Below are positions 36,001 to 44,903 of a DNA stretch of 64,000 bases, piece by piece (positions within the stretch are counted from its first letter, which is position 1; every line of letters begins with the position of its first letter). A program made the position numbers and the translations under genes. Source of the stretch: Clostridium_AD sp036569345 (GTDB lineage Bacteria; Bacillota; Clostridia; Clostridiales; Clostridiaceae). The stretch spans positions 46,821 through 110,820 of the forward strand of contig NZ_DATCQT010000181.1 in NCBI RefSeq assembly GCF_036569345.1, read 5' to 3'. Below the pieces are notes generated by a model. The model searched no databases. It was not told the origin of the DNA and saw only the letters and a program-made list of their open reading frames with translations.

Positions 36001-37554
36001 ATGAAAGAAAACAAAGTTTTAAAAAGTTCAATGATTGTAATGTTATTTGTAATACTTGGAAAGGTGTTAGCTATAATAAGAGATAGTTTAATGTTTTCTA
36101 AATTTGGGGCTACTCATTCAGCAGATATATATGTATGGTGTTTTGGCGTGGTTTTTCTTTTTACAAGTCTAGGCTATGGTCTTAGCACAACAATAATACC
36201 TATTCTTACAGATTATATTGAGACAAAAGAATTAGATGAGAGAAATAGTTTTGTAAATAACGTAACTAATACTTCTATGATTATAACCGTAATTATCACG
36301 GGTATTGGAATATTATTTTCTTATTATATAGTGTTTTATTTTGCGAATAACTTGGCTAAGGACCCAATTATATTTAATCAAACTGTGAAGATACTCAGAA
36401 TAATGTTCTTATCAGTTCTATTTTTGACACTTCAGGGCGTTGTGGCAGGAGCGTTACAAGCTCACAAAGAATTTTCTATTCCGGCTGCCATGGCAGCGGC
36501 AGCAAACTTAATATACGTAATTTATCTAAGTTTATTTGTAGATAAATTTGGGCTTACAGGGTTTGCAATTACAACGGTTCTAGCATTTTTTGTACAGTTC
36601 ATAATTAATGTCCCAAAGTTTAAGAAACTAGGATATAGGTATAAATTTGAAGTTGATTTTAAGAATAAAGACATGATAAAAATGTTTTTGCTCATGATAC
36701 CAATAATAATAAGTACTGCAACCATGCAATTTAATTTGTTTATTAATAGATCATTTGCTATGAGCTTATATGAAGGAGCGACTTCAATTCTTGAATGTGC
36801 AAATAAAGTAACGCTACTTACATATGAAGTTTTTGCAGTTGCTGTTTCAATGATAATATACCCAATATTGTCTACATTCATTGCTCAAAATAATCATGAG
36901 GAATATAAAAAATCCTTAGTTAAATCAATTAATATTATAAATTTAGTTATGATACCAGCAGCACTAGCAATAGTGATATTGAGAGAGCCTTTAATCAGCG
37001 TATTATATTTTAGAGGTAAATTTACCTTAAGTGATGTGAAGTTAGTTTCTGAGGCCTTATTGCTCTATTCTCCAACAATGCTCGCTTATGGAGTTAGAGA
37101 CGTATTAAACAGAGCTTTTTACTCTGCAAAAGATACTAAAACACCAATGGTATATAGTATCGTTGGGGTTGCAATAAATATTATTTTTAGTGCTATTTTA
37201 TTTAGGTATATGTCAGTGCCAGGTTTAACATTATCTTCATCAATTTCATCTGTAGTTATCACCTTATTATTACTAAGACGGATGAATAAAAAATTTAAGG
37301 GAATCAATTTTAACTCTATGCTTAAAACCTTGGTGAAAATATCTATAGCTGCAATTATTATGGGAGTAGTAATATATTTTATCAAAAAAATATTTATAAT
37401 TAACTTAACATTGGCGTTTACTGTTAATTTAATGATTTTGTTTGTATGTTCAATTGTAGGAATAATATTATATTTTGCTGCCACATACATTTTGAAAATC
37501 GAAGAATGCGTTTATATATGGAATATATTTAAAAATAAATTTATAAAAAAATAA
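36001..37554 (+). CDS. MurJ/MviN-like lipid-linked precursor flippase
   Basis: 517 aa from ATG 36001 (GGAG 6 nt upstream; the in-frame ATG at 35989 contains that GGAG). About 13-14 hydrophobic helices. Marks of MurJ: VLGKVLAIIRDSLMFSKFGA-like start, ADIYVWCF, GYGLSTTIIPILTDYIE, VKILRIMFLSVLFLTLQGV, and REPLISVLYFRGKFTLSDV followed by YGVRDVLNRAFYSAKDTKTP, the conserved MurJ block. MurJ flips lipid II; paralogues inside polysaccharide loci probably flip other lipid-linked units. It closes the locus, giving it two flippase-type genes. Confidence 0.85.
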   Translation: MKENKVLKSSMIVMLFVILGKVLAIIRDSLMFSKFGATHSADIYVWCFGVVFLFTSLGYGLSTTIIPILTDYIETKELDERNSFVNNVTNTSMIITVIITGIGILFSYYIVFYFANNLAKDPIIFNQTVKILRIMFLSVLFLTLQGVVAGALQAHKEFSIPAAMAAAANLIYVIYLSLFVDKFGLTGFAITTVLAFFVQFIINVPKFKKLGYRYKFEVDFKNKDMIKMFLLMIPIIISTATMQFNLFINRSFAMSLYEGATSILECANKVTLLTYEVFAVAVSMIIYPILSTFIAQNNHEEYKKSLVKSINIINLVMIPAALAIVILREPLISVLYFRGKFTLSDVKLVSEALLLYSPTMLAYGVRDVLNRAFYSAKDTKTPMVYSIVGVAINIIFSAILFRYMSVPGLTLSSSISSVVITLLLLRRMNKKFKGINFNSMLKTLVKISIAAIIMGVVIYFIKKIFIINLTLAFTVNLMILFVCSIVGIILYFAATYILKIEECVYIWNIFKNKFIKK

Positions 37555-37606
37555 CTACATTATTTATATAACAATTACACATACTAAAATTAAAGGAGTG
37601 TGTTAT

Positions 37607-38158
37607 ATGGAATTTTATGATGTTGTTGAAAATAGAAAAGGTATAAAAAAATTTAAAGATACCCCAATAAACCCTGAAAAATTAGCTAGAATGATTAATG
37701 CAGCTATGATGTCACCTTCATGGAAAAATAATAGTGGTTATAAGTTTATTTTAGTTGATGAAAAAAAGGAGCTCGAACAAATTTCTAAAGCTATAATGAA
37801 TAATGATAATTTAGCATCGCAGTCAATATTAGATGCGCCTATGACTGCAGTTGTTGTGGCTGACCCTAATGCTTCTGGAGAAGTAGAAAACAGAGAATAC
37901 TATTTAGTAGATAGTGCAATAGCCATGGAGCATTTTGTTCTATCAGCTACAAATGAGGGTTATGGAACTTGTTGGATTGGAGCAATTAATGAAGATGTTA
38001 TTAAAAAAACTTTATCCATACCACAAAATTACAAAGTAGTTGCTATGACTCCTATTGGAGAAATTACAGAAAGTAAACAACATAACGAAAAGAAAAATGT
38101 AAAAGATTTTGTATTTTCAAATACTTGGGATAATGCCTATGTTGAAAATAGTAAATAA
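37607..38158 (+). CDS. Nitroreductase-family FMN oxidoreductase
   Basis: 183 aa from ATG 37607 with AAAGGAG upstream; the in-frame GTG at 37598 is too close to that site. Family marks: FYDVVENRKGIKKFKDTPI (Arg/Lys contacts to FMN), the block MMSPSWKNNSGYKFI, VDSAIAMEHFVLSATNEGYGTCWIGAI and a TPIGE segment. Nitroreductase-family enzymes use NAD(P)H to reduce nitro groups, quinones or flavins; the true substrate is unknown. Monocistronic, followed by a clear terminator. Confidence 0.85.
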   Translation: MEFYDVVENRKGIKKFKDTPINPEKLARMINAAMMSPSWKNNSGYKFILVDEKKELEQISKAIMNNDNLASQSILDAPMTAVVVADPNASGEVENREYYLVDSAIAMEHFVLSATNEGYGTCWIGAINEDVIKKTLSIPQNYKVVAMTPIGEITESKQHNEKKNVKDFVFSNTWDNAYVENSK

Positions 38159-38183
38159 ATTCTGTTTTGAATTATTTTAATAT

Positions 38184-38227
38184 AAAACTCTATGATCTGT
38201 ATATACAGACATAGAGTTTTTGTTTTA
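38184..38227 (+). terminator. Intrinsic terminator after the nitroreductase
   Basis: AAAACTCTATG and TCTGTA pair with TACAGA and CATAGAGTTTT across 38184-38220, followed by TTGTTTTATTT. The stem is about 16 bp with one unpaired base. Confidence 0.88.
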
Positions 38228-38251
38228 TTTAGGTCCATTTAAATAAATAAG

Positions 38252-38280
38252 ATGAAAAATTAACATAAAGATGGTACAAT
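38252..38280 (+). promoter_or_regulatory. Candidate sigma-A promoter for the EamA gene
   Basis: ATGAAA (38252-38257), 17 nt, then an extended -10 TGGTACAAT ending at 38280. It lies 55 bp before the start codon. Confidence 0.45.
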
Positions 38281-38335
38281 TTTAGTGTTATTCAATTATT
38301 TTTTACCTTAGGCACATTAAATAAGGGGGGTTACT

Positions 38336-39196
38336 ATGGAAAAAACAAAGGGTTTTTTATATATTGTTTTATCTGCTTGTTCTTTTGGCATTATGCCAAT
38401 ACTCGCAAAATTGTCATATAGAGGAGGCTCAAACACATATACCACACTATTTTTCAGGTTTTTCTTTGCAGCAATTATGCTTTTGTATTATTTAAAATCT
38501 AAGGGGATATCACTAAAATTGAGTAAAAAGCAATTATATTTAGTATTAATTATAGGTGTATTTGGATTCACACTTACATCAATTAGTTTATTTACGTCAT
38601 ATAACTACATAAGCATTGGAATGGCTAGTATGATTTTCTATACATATCCTGCTATTGTTACTTTATTGTCATATGTGTTATATAAAGAAAAAGTTCACGG
38701 GAGACAAATTATATCTTTGATTATTTCATTAATAGGTATTTATATACTAATTGACAGAGGAAGTGTTAATTTTAATTTAAAAGGTATAGTACTTGCAGGA
38801 ATAGCTGCATTAATGTATTCATTATATGTGCTGGGTGCATCTAATAAAGAATTTAAAACTATTAACAGCTATGTTTTAACTTTTTATATATCATGTGCAT
38901 CTGCTATTGTAATGTTTATTGCAGCAAACACATCAAACAATTTTAAAATTCATATTTCTTTTTATGCTCTTGTGGCGATTTTATTATTAGCATTCATATC
39001 AACTGTAGTGGCTTTAATGGCTTTTCTAGAAGGCGTTAGAATAATAGGACCCTCTAAAGCTTCAATTTTTAGTACTATTGAACCTATAGTTGCATTAACT
39101 CTTGGAACATTAATTTTAGGGGAGCCTATTTCATCTAGAATTGTAATTGGAAGTATAATGATTATAATGTCAGTTGTGATATTAACAAAAGAATAA
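38336..39196 (+). CDS. EamA/DMT-superfamily transporter
   Basis: 286 aa with ten hydrophobic helices in two EamA repeats. The first starts KGFLYIVLSACSFGIMPILAKLSY; the second is LKGIVLAGIAALMYSLYVLGA and ends with FLEGVRIIGPSKASIFSTIEPIVALTLG and LGEPIS, the typical DMT signature. Family members export amino acids, purines or other metabolites, or import them. The substrate is not predictable. AAGGGGGG precedes the ATG. Confidence 0.85.
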   Translation: MEKTKGFLYIVLSACSFGIMPILAKLSYRGGSNTYTTLFFRFFFAAIMLLYYLKSKGISLKLSKKQLYLVLIIGVFGFTLTSISLFTSYNYISIGMASMIFYTYPAIVTLLSYVLYKEKVHGRQIISLIISLIGIYILIDRGSVNFNLKGIVLAGIAALMYSLYVLGASNKEFKTINSYVLTFYISCASAIVMFIAANTSNNFKIHISFYALVAILLLAFISTVVALMAFLEGVRIIGPSKASIFSTIEPIVALTLGTLILGEPISSRIVIGSIMIIMSVVILTKE

Positions 39197-39312
39197 TTAG
39201 GCTTTTAAATTTTTGTATATCTACGTGTTTTTAAGATGCATAACAGAATTGTAATAGTATAAAAATACATTAACGAGTTAAATAGCGATGCTTGATTGAC
39301 AATGAAGATCTA

Positions 39313-39356
39313 ATGATTAATAATAAAATAAGTAGTAATATTTTATTATTAATCAT
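39313..39356 (+). repeat. Perfect 18-bp inverted repeat, possible terminator
   Basis: Arms at 39313-39330 (ATGATTAATAATAAAATA) and 39339-39356 are exact complements around an 8-nt loop. ATATAATTTTTA follows. It lies between the EamA gene and the cyclodeaminase gene and may end the former. Confidence 0.6.
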
Positions 39357-39413
39357 ATATAATTTTTATGGTATGTACATAACATATTAAATTCTGAGGA
39401 AGGAGAATACAAC

Positions 39414-40049
39414 ATGTTAGATCAAAAAACTGTTGAAAAATTTATTGATGAGTTAGGTTCTAGCTCACCTACGCCTGGAGGTGGAAGTGTTGCTGCACTT
39501 GTAGCATCACTTGCTAGTGCATTAGGTTCTATGGTGTTTAATTTAACTGTAAATAAGAAGGTTTACAATGAGTGCAGTGATGAAGATAAAATGCTTGTTG
39601 ATAAAAGCTTAGTTCTATGTGTTAAACATCAAGGAAAATTTTTAGATCTAATGAATAAAGATACAGAGTCATTTTTAACTTTGATGGCAGCTTTTAAACT
39701 TCCAAAGGAAAGTAGTGACGAAAAGGTTGTAAGAAGCGAAAAAATTAAGCAAGGGTATAAGGGGGCATTAGAAGTTCCTTTGAGTGTTGCAGAAGAAGCA
39801 TATAAAGTTTATGAATATGTTGAAACAGCAGCTAAGTTAGGTAACAAAAATATAATTTCTGATGCTGGTGTATCAGCTTTAATGCTTCAAGCATCTATTG
39901 AAAGTGCAATTTTAAATGTAAAAATAAATCTTTCTGGTATCAAAGATGAAACGTATATAGAGAAAATAAATTTGCGATGTACGCAATTAGTGAAACAGGG
40001 AAGAGCAAGGCGAGATGAAATATTATCTGTTGTTATTGAAAGTTTGTAA
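39414..40049 (+). CDS. Cyclodeaminase/cyclohydrolase family protein (FchA-like)
   Basis: 211 aa, all-helical FTCD_C family. Signature SSPTPGGGSVAALVASLASAL is intact, as are NKDTESFLTLMAAFKLPK and the C-terminal NVKINLSGIKDE. Family members are formimidoyl-THF cyclodeaminase or the clostridial methenyl-THF cyclohydrolase FchA, which works with formate-THF ligase in C1 metabolism. Single-gene context gives no further clue to which reaction is used. GAAGGAG precedes the ATG. Confidence 0.85.
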   Translation: MLDQKTVEKFIDELGSSSPTPGGGSVAALVASLASALGSMVFNLTVNKKVYNECSDEDKMLVDKSLVLCVKHQGKFLDLMNKDTESFLTLMAAFKLPKESSDEKVVRSEKIKQGYKGALEVPLSVAEEAYKVYEYVETAAKLGNKNIISDAGVSALMLQASIESAILNVKINLSGIKDETYIEKINLRCTQLVKQGRARRDEILSVVIESL

Positions 40050-40232
40050 GGATTATTTGTGAGAGTGTATAGAAAATAAATCAAGAGGTTCATAGTTCAT
40101 CATAATATGCATTTATAATATAATCTAAGGGGTCTATAATCTAAATAAAAACTATGTGTAGCTATAACTTATAAATTTGTATGGGAGAAATTAATTAAGG
40201 TTAGTTGTAGTTACATAGCTGGGAGAAAATAA

Positions 40233-41990
40233 ATGCTTGATTTGTTGAAACAAAAAATATGTGAACTACATAATATTATTTTAAGTCCAATAGATGATAT
40301 GTTCAAAATAATTGCTCTAAAAAATTATAAAAAGGAAATGGAATCATCGCAAAAAAAAAGCTTTGGTGAAGTTTATTATGAGTTTATAAAAAACAATAAA
40401 GAAAAAGGAACAGTGTATACTCCAGAGCCTATAACCTCTTATATGATTAGTAACACTATAAAGGTGGAGCAGATAATAAAAAATCCTTATATAAAAATTG
40501 TGGATCCTTCTTGTGGAACAGGGAATATATTAATTTGCTGTTTCAAGTATCTTAGAAATTTATATAAGGATAATTTAAAATTAATAAATGAGAAAAATGG
40601 GTTAAATATAGATATTAAAAATATTGATAACCATATAATAACAAATAATTTGTATGGTTTTGATATTGATGATATAGCAATTAAAATTCTTATTATCGAT
40701 TTATTTGATTTAAGTCAAGGGAGCATACTCAGTAATATTTTTAATAAGGATTTTTTATTATATGAAAATGAACAAAAATATGACATCTTTATAGGTAATC
40801 CACCCTATGTAGGTAAAAAAGCTATTGATAATGAATATGCAGCTTATCTGAAAATCAGGTACAAAGAGGTGTATAGGGATAAAGGTGATCTATCTTATTG
40901 TTTTTTTAAAAAAGCGCTAGAAGACTTGATAGATGGTGGAAAGTTGACTTTTATTACATCAAGATACTTTTTAGAATCACCAAGTGGAAAAGATTTGAGG
41001 AAAGTTTTAAAAAAACTTTGCAACATAGACAAAATTATTGATTTTTATGGAATAAGACCGTTTAAAAATGTAGGTATAGATCCTTTAATTATGTTTATAA
41101 CAAATTATGTAAGTGAAGATAATGATATTGAAATCATAAAACCAATAAACGTTAAAGATAAAAGCAAAAAAGAATTTTATAACAGCGTCTTTCTTGAAAA
41201 TGGTAGGGTATTCAAAGATTTTCTCCTCAATAAGAATAGATTAAGTGACGATGGGTGGATTTTAATAAATGAAAAAGAGCAAAATATAATAAAAAAAATA
41301 GAGCAAAAAAAATCCACGCTACTTGATAATATATGTAATAGTTATCAGGGGGTAATTACTGGTTGTGACAAAGCTTTTGTGGTGAGTAGTGAGATTACAC
41401 TGAAAGAAAACATTGAAAAAGATATCGTAAAACCATGGATAAAGAGTAGTTATATAGAAAAAAATATGGTATCAAGAAAAGATAGTTACATAATATATTC
41501 AGATTTAATTTGTGATCCACAGGAGTATCCGCGTGCTATAGCTTATATAAAGCTTCAGAAGGGAAAATTAATAAAAAGAAGAGAATGTCAAAAAGGTATT
41601 AGGAAATGGTTTGAACTTCAATGGGGCAGAAATCAAACAATATTTGAAAGTGAAAAGATAGTTTTCCCATTTAAGGCAAGTAGTAATAGATTCGCTCTTG
41701 ACAAAGGAAGTTATTTTAGTGCAGATGTATACGCATTAATTTTAAAAGAAAATGTCCCTTTTACTTATGATTATTTATTATATTTATTAAATAGTAAGAT
41801 TTATGAATTTTATTTTAAGACATTTGCCAAAAAACTAGGTGAAGATGCTTACGAATATTATCCTAATAATTTAATGAAATTATGCATACCAAGTATTATG
41901 GATGATTATAAGGATGGAGACGAAAATTATTTATACGATTTCTTTCAGTTTAGTGAAGAAGAAAAAAATATTATACTTGAGGGAGTATAG
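40233..41990 (+). CDS. Orphan adenine-N6 DNA methyltransferase, CamA-like
   Basis: 585 aa. SAM motif I is DPSCGTGNILI (about residue 91), catalytic motif IV is NPPYVGKKA (about residue 189), preceded by YTPEPITSYMI. The C-terminal half is a TaqI-type target-recognition region (YQGVITGCDKAFVVS, RRECQKGIRKWFELQWGRNQ, KIVFPFKASSNRFALD, YYPNNLMKLCIPS). The whole layout and these blocks closely resemble C. difficile CamA, a solitary methyltransferase that methylates CAAAAA and affects sporulation (comparison from memory). No endonuclease or specificity gene is adjacent. It probably acts as an epigenetic regulator or as a barrier-evasion enzyme; the target sequence is unknown. Confidence 0.82.
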   Translation: MLDLLKQKICELHNIILSPIDDMFKIIALKNYKKEMESSQKKSFGEVYYEFIKNNKEKGTVYTPEPITSYMISNTIKVEQIIKNPYIKIVDPSCGTGNILICCFKYLRNLYKDNLKLINEKNGLNIDIKNIDNHIITNNLYGFDIDDIAIKILIIDLFDLSQGSILSNIFNKDFLLYENEQKYDIFIGNPPYVGKKAIDNEYAAYLKIRYKEVYRDKGDLSYCFFKKALEDLIDGGKLTFITSRYFLESPSGKDLRKVLKKLCNIDKIIDFYGIRPFKNVGIDPLIMFITNYVSEDNDIEIIKPINVKDKSKKEFYNSVFLENGRVFKDFLLNKNRLSDDGWILINEKEQNIIKKIEQKKSTLLDNICNSYQGVITGCDKAFVVSSEITLKENIEKDIVKPWIKSSYIEKNMVSRKDSYIIYSDLICDPQEYPRAIAYIKLQKGKLIKRRECQKGIRKWFELQWGRNQTIFESEKIVFPFKASSNRFALDKGSYFSADVYALILKENVPFTYDYLLYLLNSKIYEFYFKTFAKKLGEDAYEYYPNNLMKLCIPSIMDDYKDGDENYLYDFFQFSEEEKNIILEGV

Positions 41991-42051
41991 TAGTTAAATA
42001 TATAAACAAGGAATTTTTATGATGCAGTTGATATTGTTTTATGTGTAAGTG

Positions 42052-42067
42052 CAAGTGCTTGTACAAG
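42052..42067. promoter_or_regulatory. Overlapping inverted repeats, possible operator of the 4-hydroxybutyrate operon
   Basis: CAAGTGCTTGTACAAG contains two overlapping dyads (CAAG-TG-CTTG and CTTGTACAAG). It lies 112 bp before the CoA-transferase start, in a suitable place for repressor binding. No regulator gene is nearby. Confidence 0.3.
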
Positions 42068-42178
42068 TTTTAAAAGAATTATGAAGCTAATTATGAAAAA
42101 GTATGTATAATTAGTGTTAGGATGATAGTAAAAAAAATAATGTTTAAGCAAAAATAAAAAAATTAGGGAGTGATATCA

Positions 42179-43489
42179 ATGAATTTAAATGAAATCTATA
42201 AATCAAAGATTATTTCGCTAGAGCAAGCTGCGACAAAGATAAAGTCTGGAGATAGAGTAGTAACAGGACATGCTTGTAGTGAGCCCGTAGACATTATAGA
42301 TGCAATAATAAAGAATAAAGATGCTTATGAAAATGTTGAGGTCGTTCACATGGTTCCTATGGGTAAAGCTGAGTATACTAAAATTGGAATGGAAAAGAAT
42401 TTCAAACATAATGCACTATTTGTAGGGGGAACTACTAGAGAAGCAGTTTCATCAGGACGAGCAGATTTTACTCCTTGTTTTTTTTATAAGATACCAGAAT
42501 TATTTATTAAAGGTTATCTACCTGTAGACGTTGCAATTGTACAAGTTTCACAACCGGATGAGCATGGATATTGTAGTTTTGGTACAAATGTTGATTACAC
42601 AAAGACCGCAACGCAGTGTGCAAAAGTAGTGATTGCAGAAGTAAATAAAAATATGCCAAGAACTTTTGGAGACTCTTTTATACATATTTCTGAAATAGAT
42701 TATATTGTAGAAGTAGATCATAAAATTATAGAACTTAATCCACCTAAAATTGGAGATATAGAAAAAGCTATTGGCGAGTATTGTGCATCTTTAGTTGAAG
42801 ATGGTTCTACACTTCAACTTGGAATCGGAGCTATTCCAGATGCAGTACTTTTATTTTTAAAGGATAAAAAAGATTTAGGAATTCATTCCGAGATGATTTC
42901 AGATGGAGTTGTGGAACTCGTTGAAGCGGGTGTAATTACAGGTAAGTCTAAAACACTTCATAATAGAAAGATAGTTGTTACATTTTTGATGGGAACAAAA
43001 AGGCTTTATGATTTTGTGGATAATAATCCGATGGTTGAAATGTATTCTGTAGATTATGTAAATGATCCAATAATAATTGCGAAGAACAATAAAATGGTTT
43101 GTATAAATTCTGCTATTCAAGTAGATTTAATGGGCCAGGTTAATGCAGAAACTATAGGATTAACTCAGTTTAGTGGAACTGGTGGTCAAGTTGACTTTAT
43201 CAGAGGTGCAGCACTCGCAAAGGATGGAAAAGCTATCATTGCTATGCCTTCTACCGCAAGTCATGGAAAGATTTCTAGAATTACGCCTTTACTAGATGCA
43301 GGATCAGCGGTGACAACTCTTAGGAATGAAGTACAATATATAGTTACTGAATATGGTATTGCGAATTTAAAAGGTAAAACATTAAAAGACAGAGCAAGGG
43401 CACTTATAAATATTGCCCATCCAGATTTTAGACCCATACTAATAGAAGAATGGGAAAAAAGATTTAAATGTGATTTTATCACAAAATAA
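42179..43489 (+). CDS. cat2: 4-hydroxybutyrate CoA-transferase
   Basis: 436 aa from ATG 42179, with AGGGAG 8 nt upstream. Acetyl-CoA hydrolase/transferase family: SGDRVVTGHACSEPVDII, VQVSQPDEHGYCSFGTNVDY, LQLGIGAIPDAVL, the catalytic glutamate in GIHSEMISDG, and QFSGTGGQVDFIRGA. The C-terminus has YGIANLKGKTLKDRARALI. The DEHGYCSFG and GTGGQVDF blocks are typical of AbfT/Cat2. It moves CoA between acetyl-CoA and 4-hydroxybutyrate. The next gene is 4-hydroxybutyrate dehydrogenase, 26 bp downstream, which fixes the pathway as succinate-semialdehyde/4-hydroxybutyrate fermentation. Confidence 0.87.
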   Translation: MNLNEIYKSKIISLEQAATKIKSGDRVVTGHACSEPVDIIDAIIKNKDAYENVEVVHMVPMGKAEYTKIGMEKNFKHNALFVGGTTREAVSSGRADFTPCFFYKIPELFIKGYLPVDVAIVQVSQPDEHGYCSFGTNVDYTKTATQCAKVVIAEVNKNMPRTFGDSFIHISEIDYIVEVDHKIIELNPPKIGDIEKAIGEYCASLVEDGSTLQLGIGAIPDAVLLFLKDKKDLGIHSEMISDGVVELVEAGVITGKSKTLHNRKIVVTFLMGTKRLYDFVDNNPMVEMYSVDYVNDPIIIAKNNKMVCINSAIQVDLMGQVNAETIGLTQFSGTGGQVDFIRGAALAKDGKAIIAMPSTASHGKISRITPLLDAGSAVTTLRNEVQYIVTEYGIANLKGKTLKDRARALINIAHPDFRPILIEEWEKRFKCDFITK

Positions 43490-43514
43490 ATATAATTACA
43501 CAAAGGAGTGCATC

Positions 43515-44633
43515 ATGAAAAATTTTCAATTAATTCCTCAAATTTACTCTTTTGATAATTTTAAAGACTTTGTTGAAGAGTTTAAAGTTGGTGATGGTGA
43601 CTTAGTACTTACACATAAATTTATTTATGAGCCCTTCATGAAAGAACTTAATATAAAGTCAGAATTTATTTTTCAAGAAGAATACGGGTTTGGTGAGCCA
43701 ACAGATGAGATGATTAACAAAATTATTTCAGATATTCCAAACAAAAAAATAAATAGAATTATAGGTATTGGTGGAGGAACAGTTATAGATATTGCTAAGT
43801 TAATGATTTTTAAAGATGTAGTTGATTGTTTAGATTTATTTGAAAAAAGAATTCCTCTTATAAGAGATAAGAGTCTAATAATTGTGCCTACAACTTGTGG
43901 GACCGGAAGTGAAGTAACTAATATTTCAATTGCAGAAATTAAATCTAAACATACGAAGATGGGCCTTGCTAGTGATGAATTATTTGCAAATCAGGCTGTA
44001 CTTATTCCAGAACTTATGAAAGGGTTACCATTTAAATTTTTTGTTGCTAGTTCTATAGATGCATTAATTCATGCAATTGAAGCTTTTGTTTCTCCAAAAT
44101 CGAATGCATACACCGAGTTGTTTTCAATTAGAGCTATAGAGATGATTATTAAAGGCTACATTGAAATTATAGAAAAAGGTGAAGAGCAACGATTAGCTTT
44201 ACTAAAGAAATTTTCAACTGCTAGTAATTACGCAGGAATTGCATTTGTAAATGCTGGAGTTGGAGCAGTTCATGCTATGTCATATCCACTAGGTGGGGTT
44301 TATCATGTAGCACATGGTGAAGCAAACTATCATTTGTTTACTGAGGTATTTAAAATGTATAATAAAAAGAACCCAAGTGGAAAGATAAAGGAGATAAATA
44401 GCATTTTAACAAATATATTAAACCTTAGTGATGGTGAGGATGTTTACAAAGAGATTGAAAATGTCTTAAATAAATTATTAATGAAAAGGCCATTAAAAGA
44501 ATTTGGCATGAAGTTAGAAGAAATAGAATTATTTACTGATAGTGTTATAGAAAAACAACAAAGATTATTAGTAAATAATTACGTTCAATTATCAAGAGAA
44601 GAGATGATTGAGATATACAAAAATTTATATTAG
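43515..44633 (+). CDS. 4hbD: NAD-dependent 4-hydroxybutyrate dehydrogenase
   Basis: 372 aa from ATG 43515 (AAAGGAG upstream; the open frame runs back into cat2). Iron-containing alcohol dehydrogenase fold: GIGGGTVIDIAKL for NAD, IVPTTCGTGSEVTNISIAEIKSKH, and the metal-binding HAIEAF and HAMSYPLGGVYHVAHGEAN blocks with three His. Very close to the C. kluyveri enzyme along its length (from memory), including the RLLVNNYVQLS C-terminus. It interconverts succinate semialdehyde and 4-hydroxybutyrate. Together with cat2 it forms a two-gene operon closed by a very strong hairpin. The succinyl-CoA reduction and 4-hydroxybutyryl-CoA dehydratase steps are outside the window. Confidence 0.9.
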   Translation: MKNFQLIPQIYSFDNFKDFVEEFKVGDGDLVLTHKFIYEPFMKELNIKSEFIFQEEYGFGEPTDEMINKIISDIPNKKINRIIGIGGGTVIDIAKLMIFKDVVDCLDLFEKRIPLIRDKSLIIVPTTCGTGSEVTNISIAEIKSKHTKMGLASDELFANQAVLIPELMKGLPFKFFVASSIDALIHAIEAFVSPKSNAYTELFSIRAIEMIIKGYIEIIEKGEEQRLALLKKFSTASNYAGIAFVNAGVGAVHAMSYPLGGVYHVAHGEANYHLFTEVFKMYNKKNPSGKIKEINSILTNILNLSDGEDVYKEIENVLNKLLMKRPLKEFGMKLEEIELFTDSVIEKQQRLLVNNYVQLSREEMIEIYKNLY

Positions 44634-44646
44634 CTTATTGAGATGT

Positions 44647-44704
44647 TATAATAAATAGAAGCGAGATAATTAGGAATCTAATTATCTCGCTTCTATTTAT
44701 TATA
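44647..44704. terminator. 27-bp perfect hairpin after the 4-hydroxybutyrate operon
   Basis: Arms at 44647-44673 and 44678-44704 are exact complements with a 4-nt GAAT loop; the core is AGAAGCGAGATAATTAG. The T-rich right arm can act as the U-tract. Both sides are AT-rich, so it could stop transcription either way. Confidence 0.8.
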
Positions 44705-44803
44705 GAGCAATAGATTAAAATAATTAAAATTGTTTATCTATATTACATTAAAAGGTATAAAAATGGTTATAATATAAAAAAATGAAAAAATATTACAAAA
44801 AAA

Positions 44804-44832
44804 GAAGGAAAATCATGTAAGTTGTAGAATAT
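44804..44832 (+). promoter_or_regulatory. Sigma-H promoter of the spoIIA operon
   Basis: GAAGGAAAA (44804-44812), an 11-nt spacer, then GTAGAATAT (44824-44832). Both boxes fit the sigma-H consensus (RNAGGAWWW and RNNGAATWW) at every position. It lies 71 bp before spoIIAA, as expected for an early-sporulation operon. No clear Spo0A box was found. Confidence 0.82.
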
Positions 44833-44903
44833 AGAAAAAGGATATATTATTTAGAAAATACAGAAAAAATATTTTGATTTCAAATGATTCGGGGGGGAAG
44901 AAG

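Noticed and set aside
40233..41990. Restriction-modification system
   Set aside because: Only a methyltransferase is present; no endonuclease, specificity subunit or BREX/DISARM gene lies nearby.
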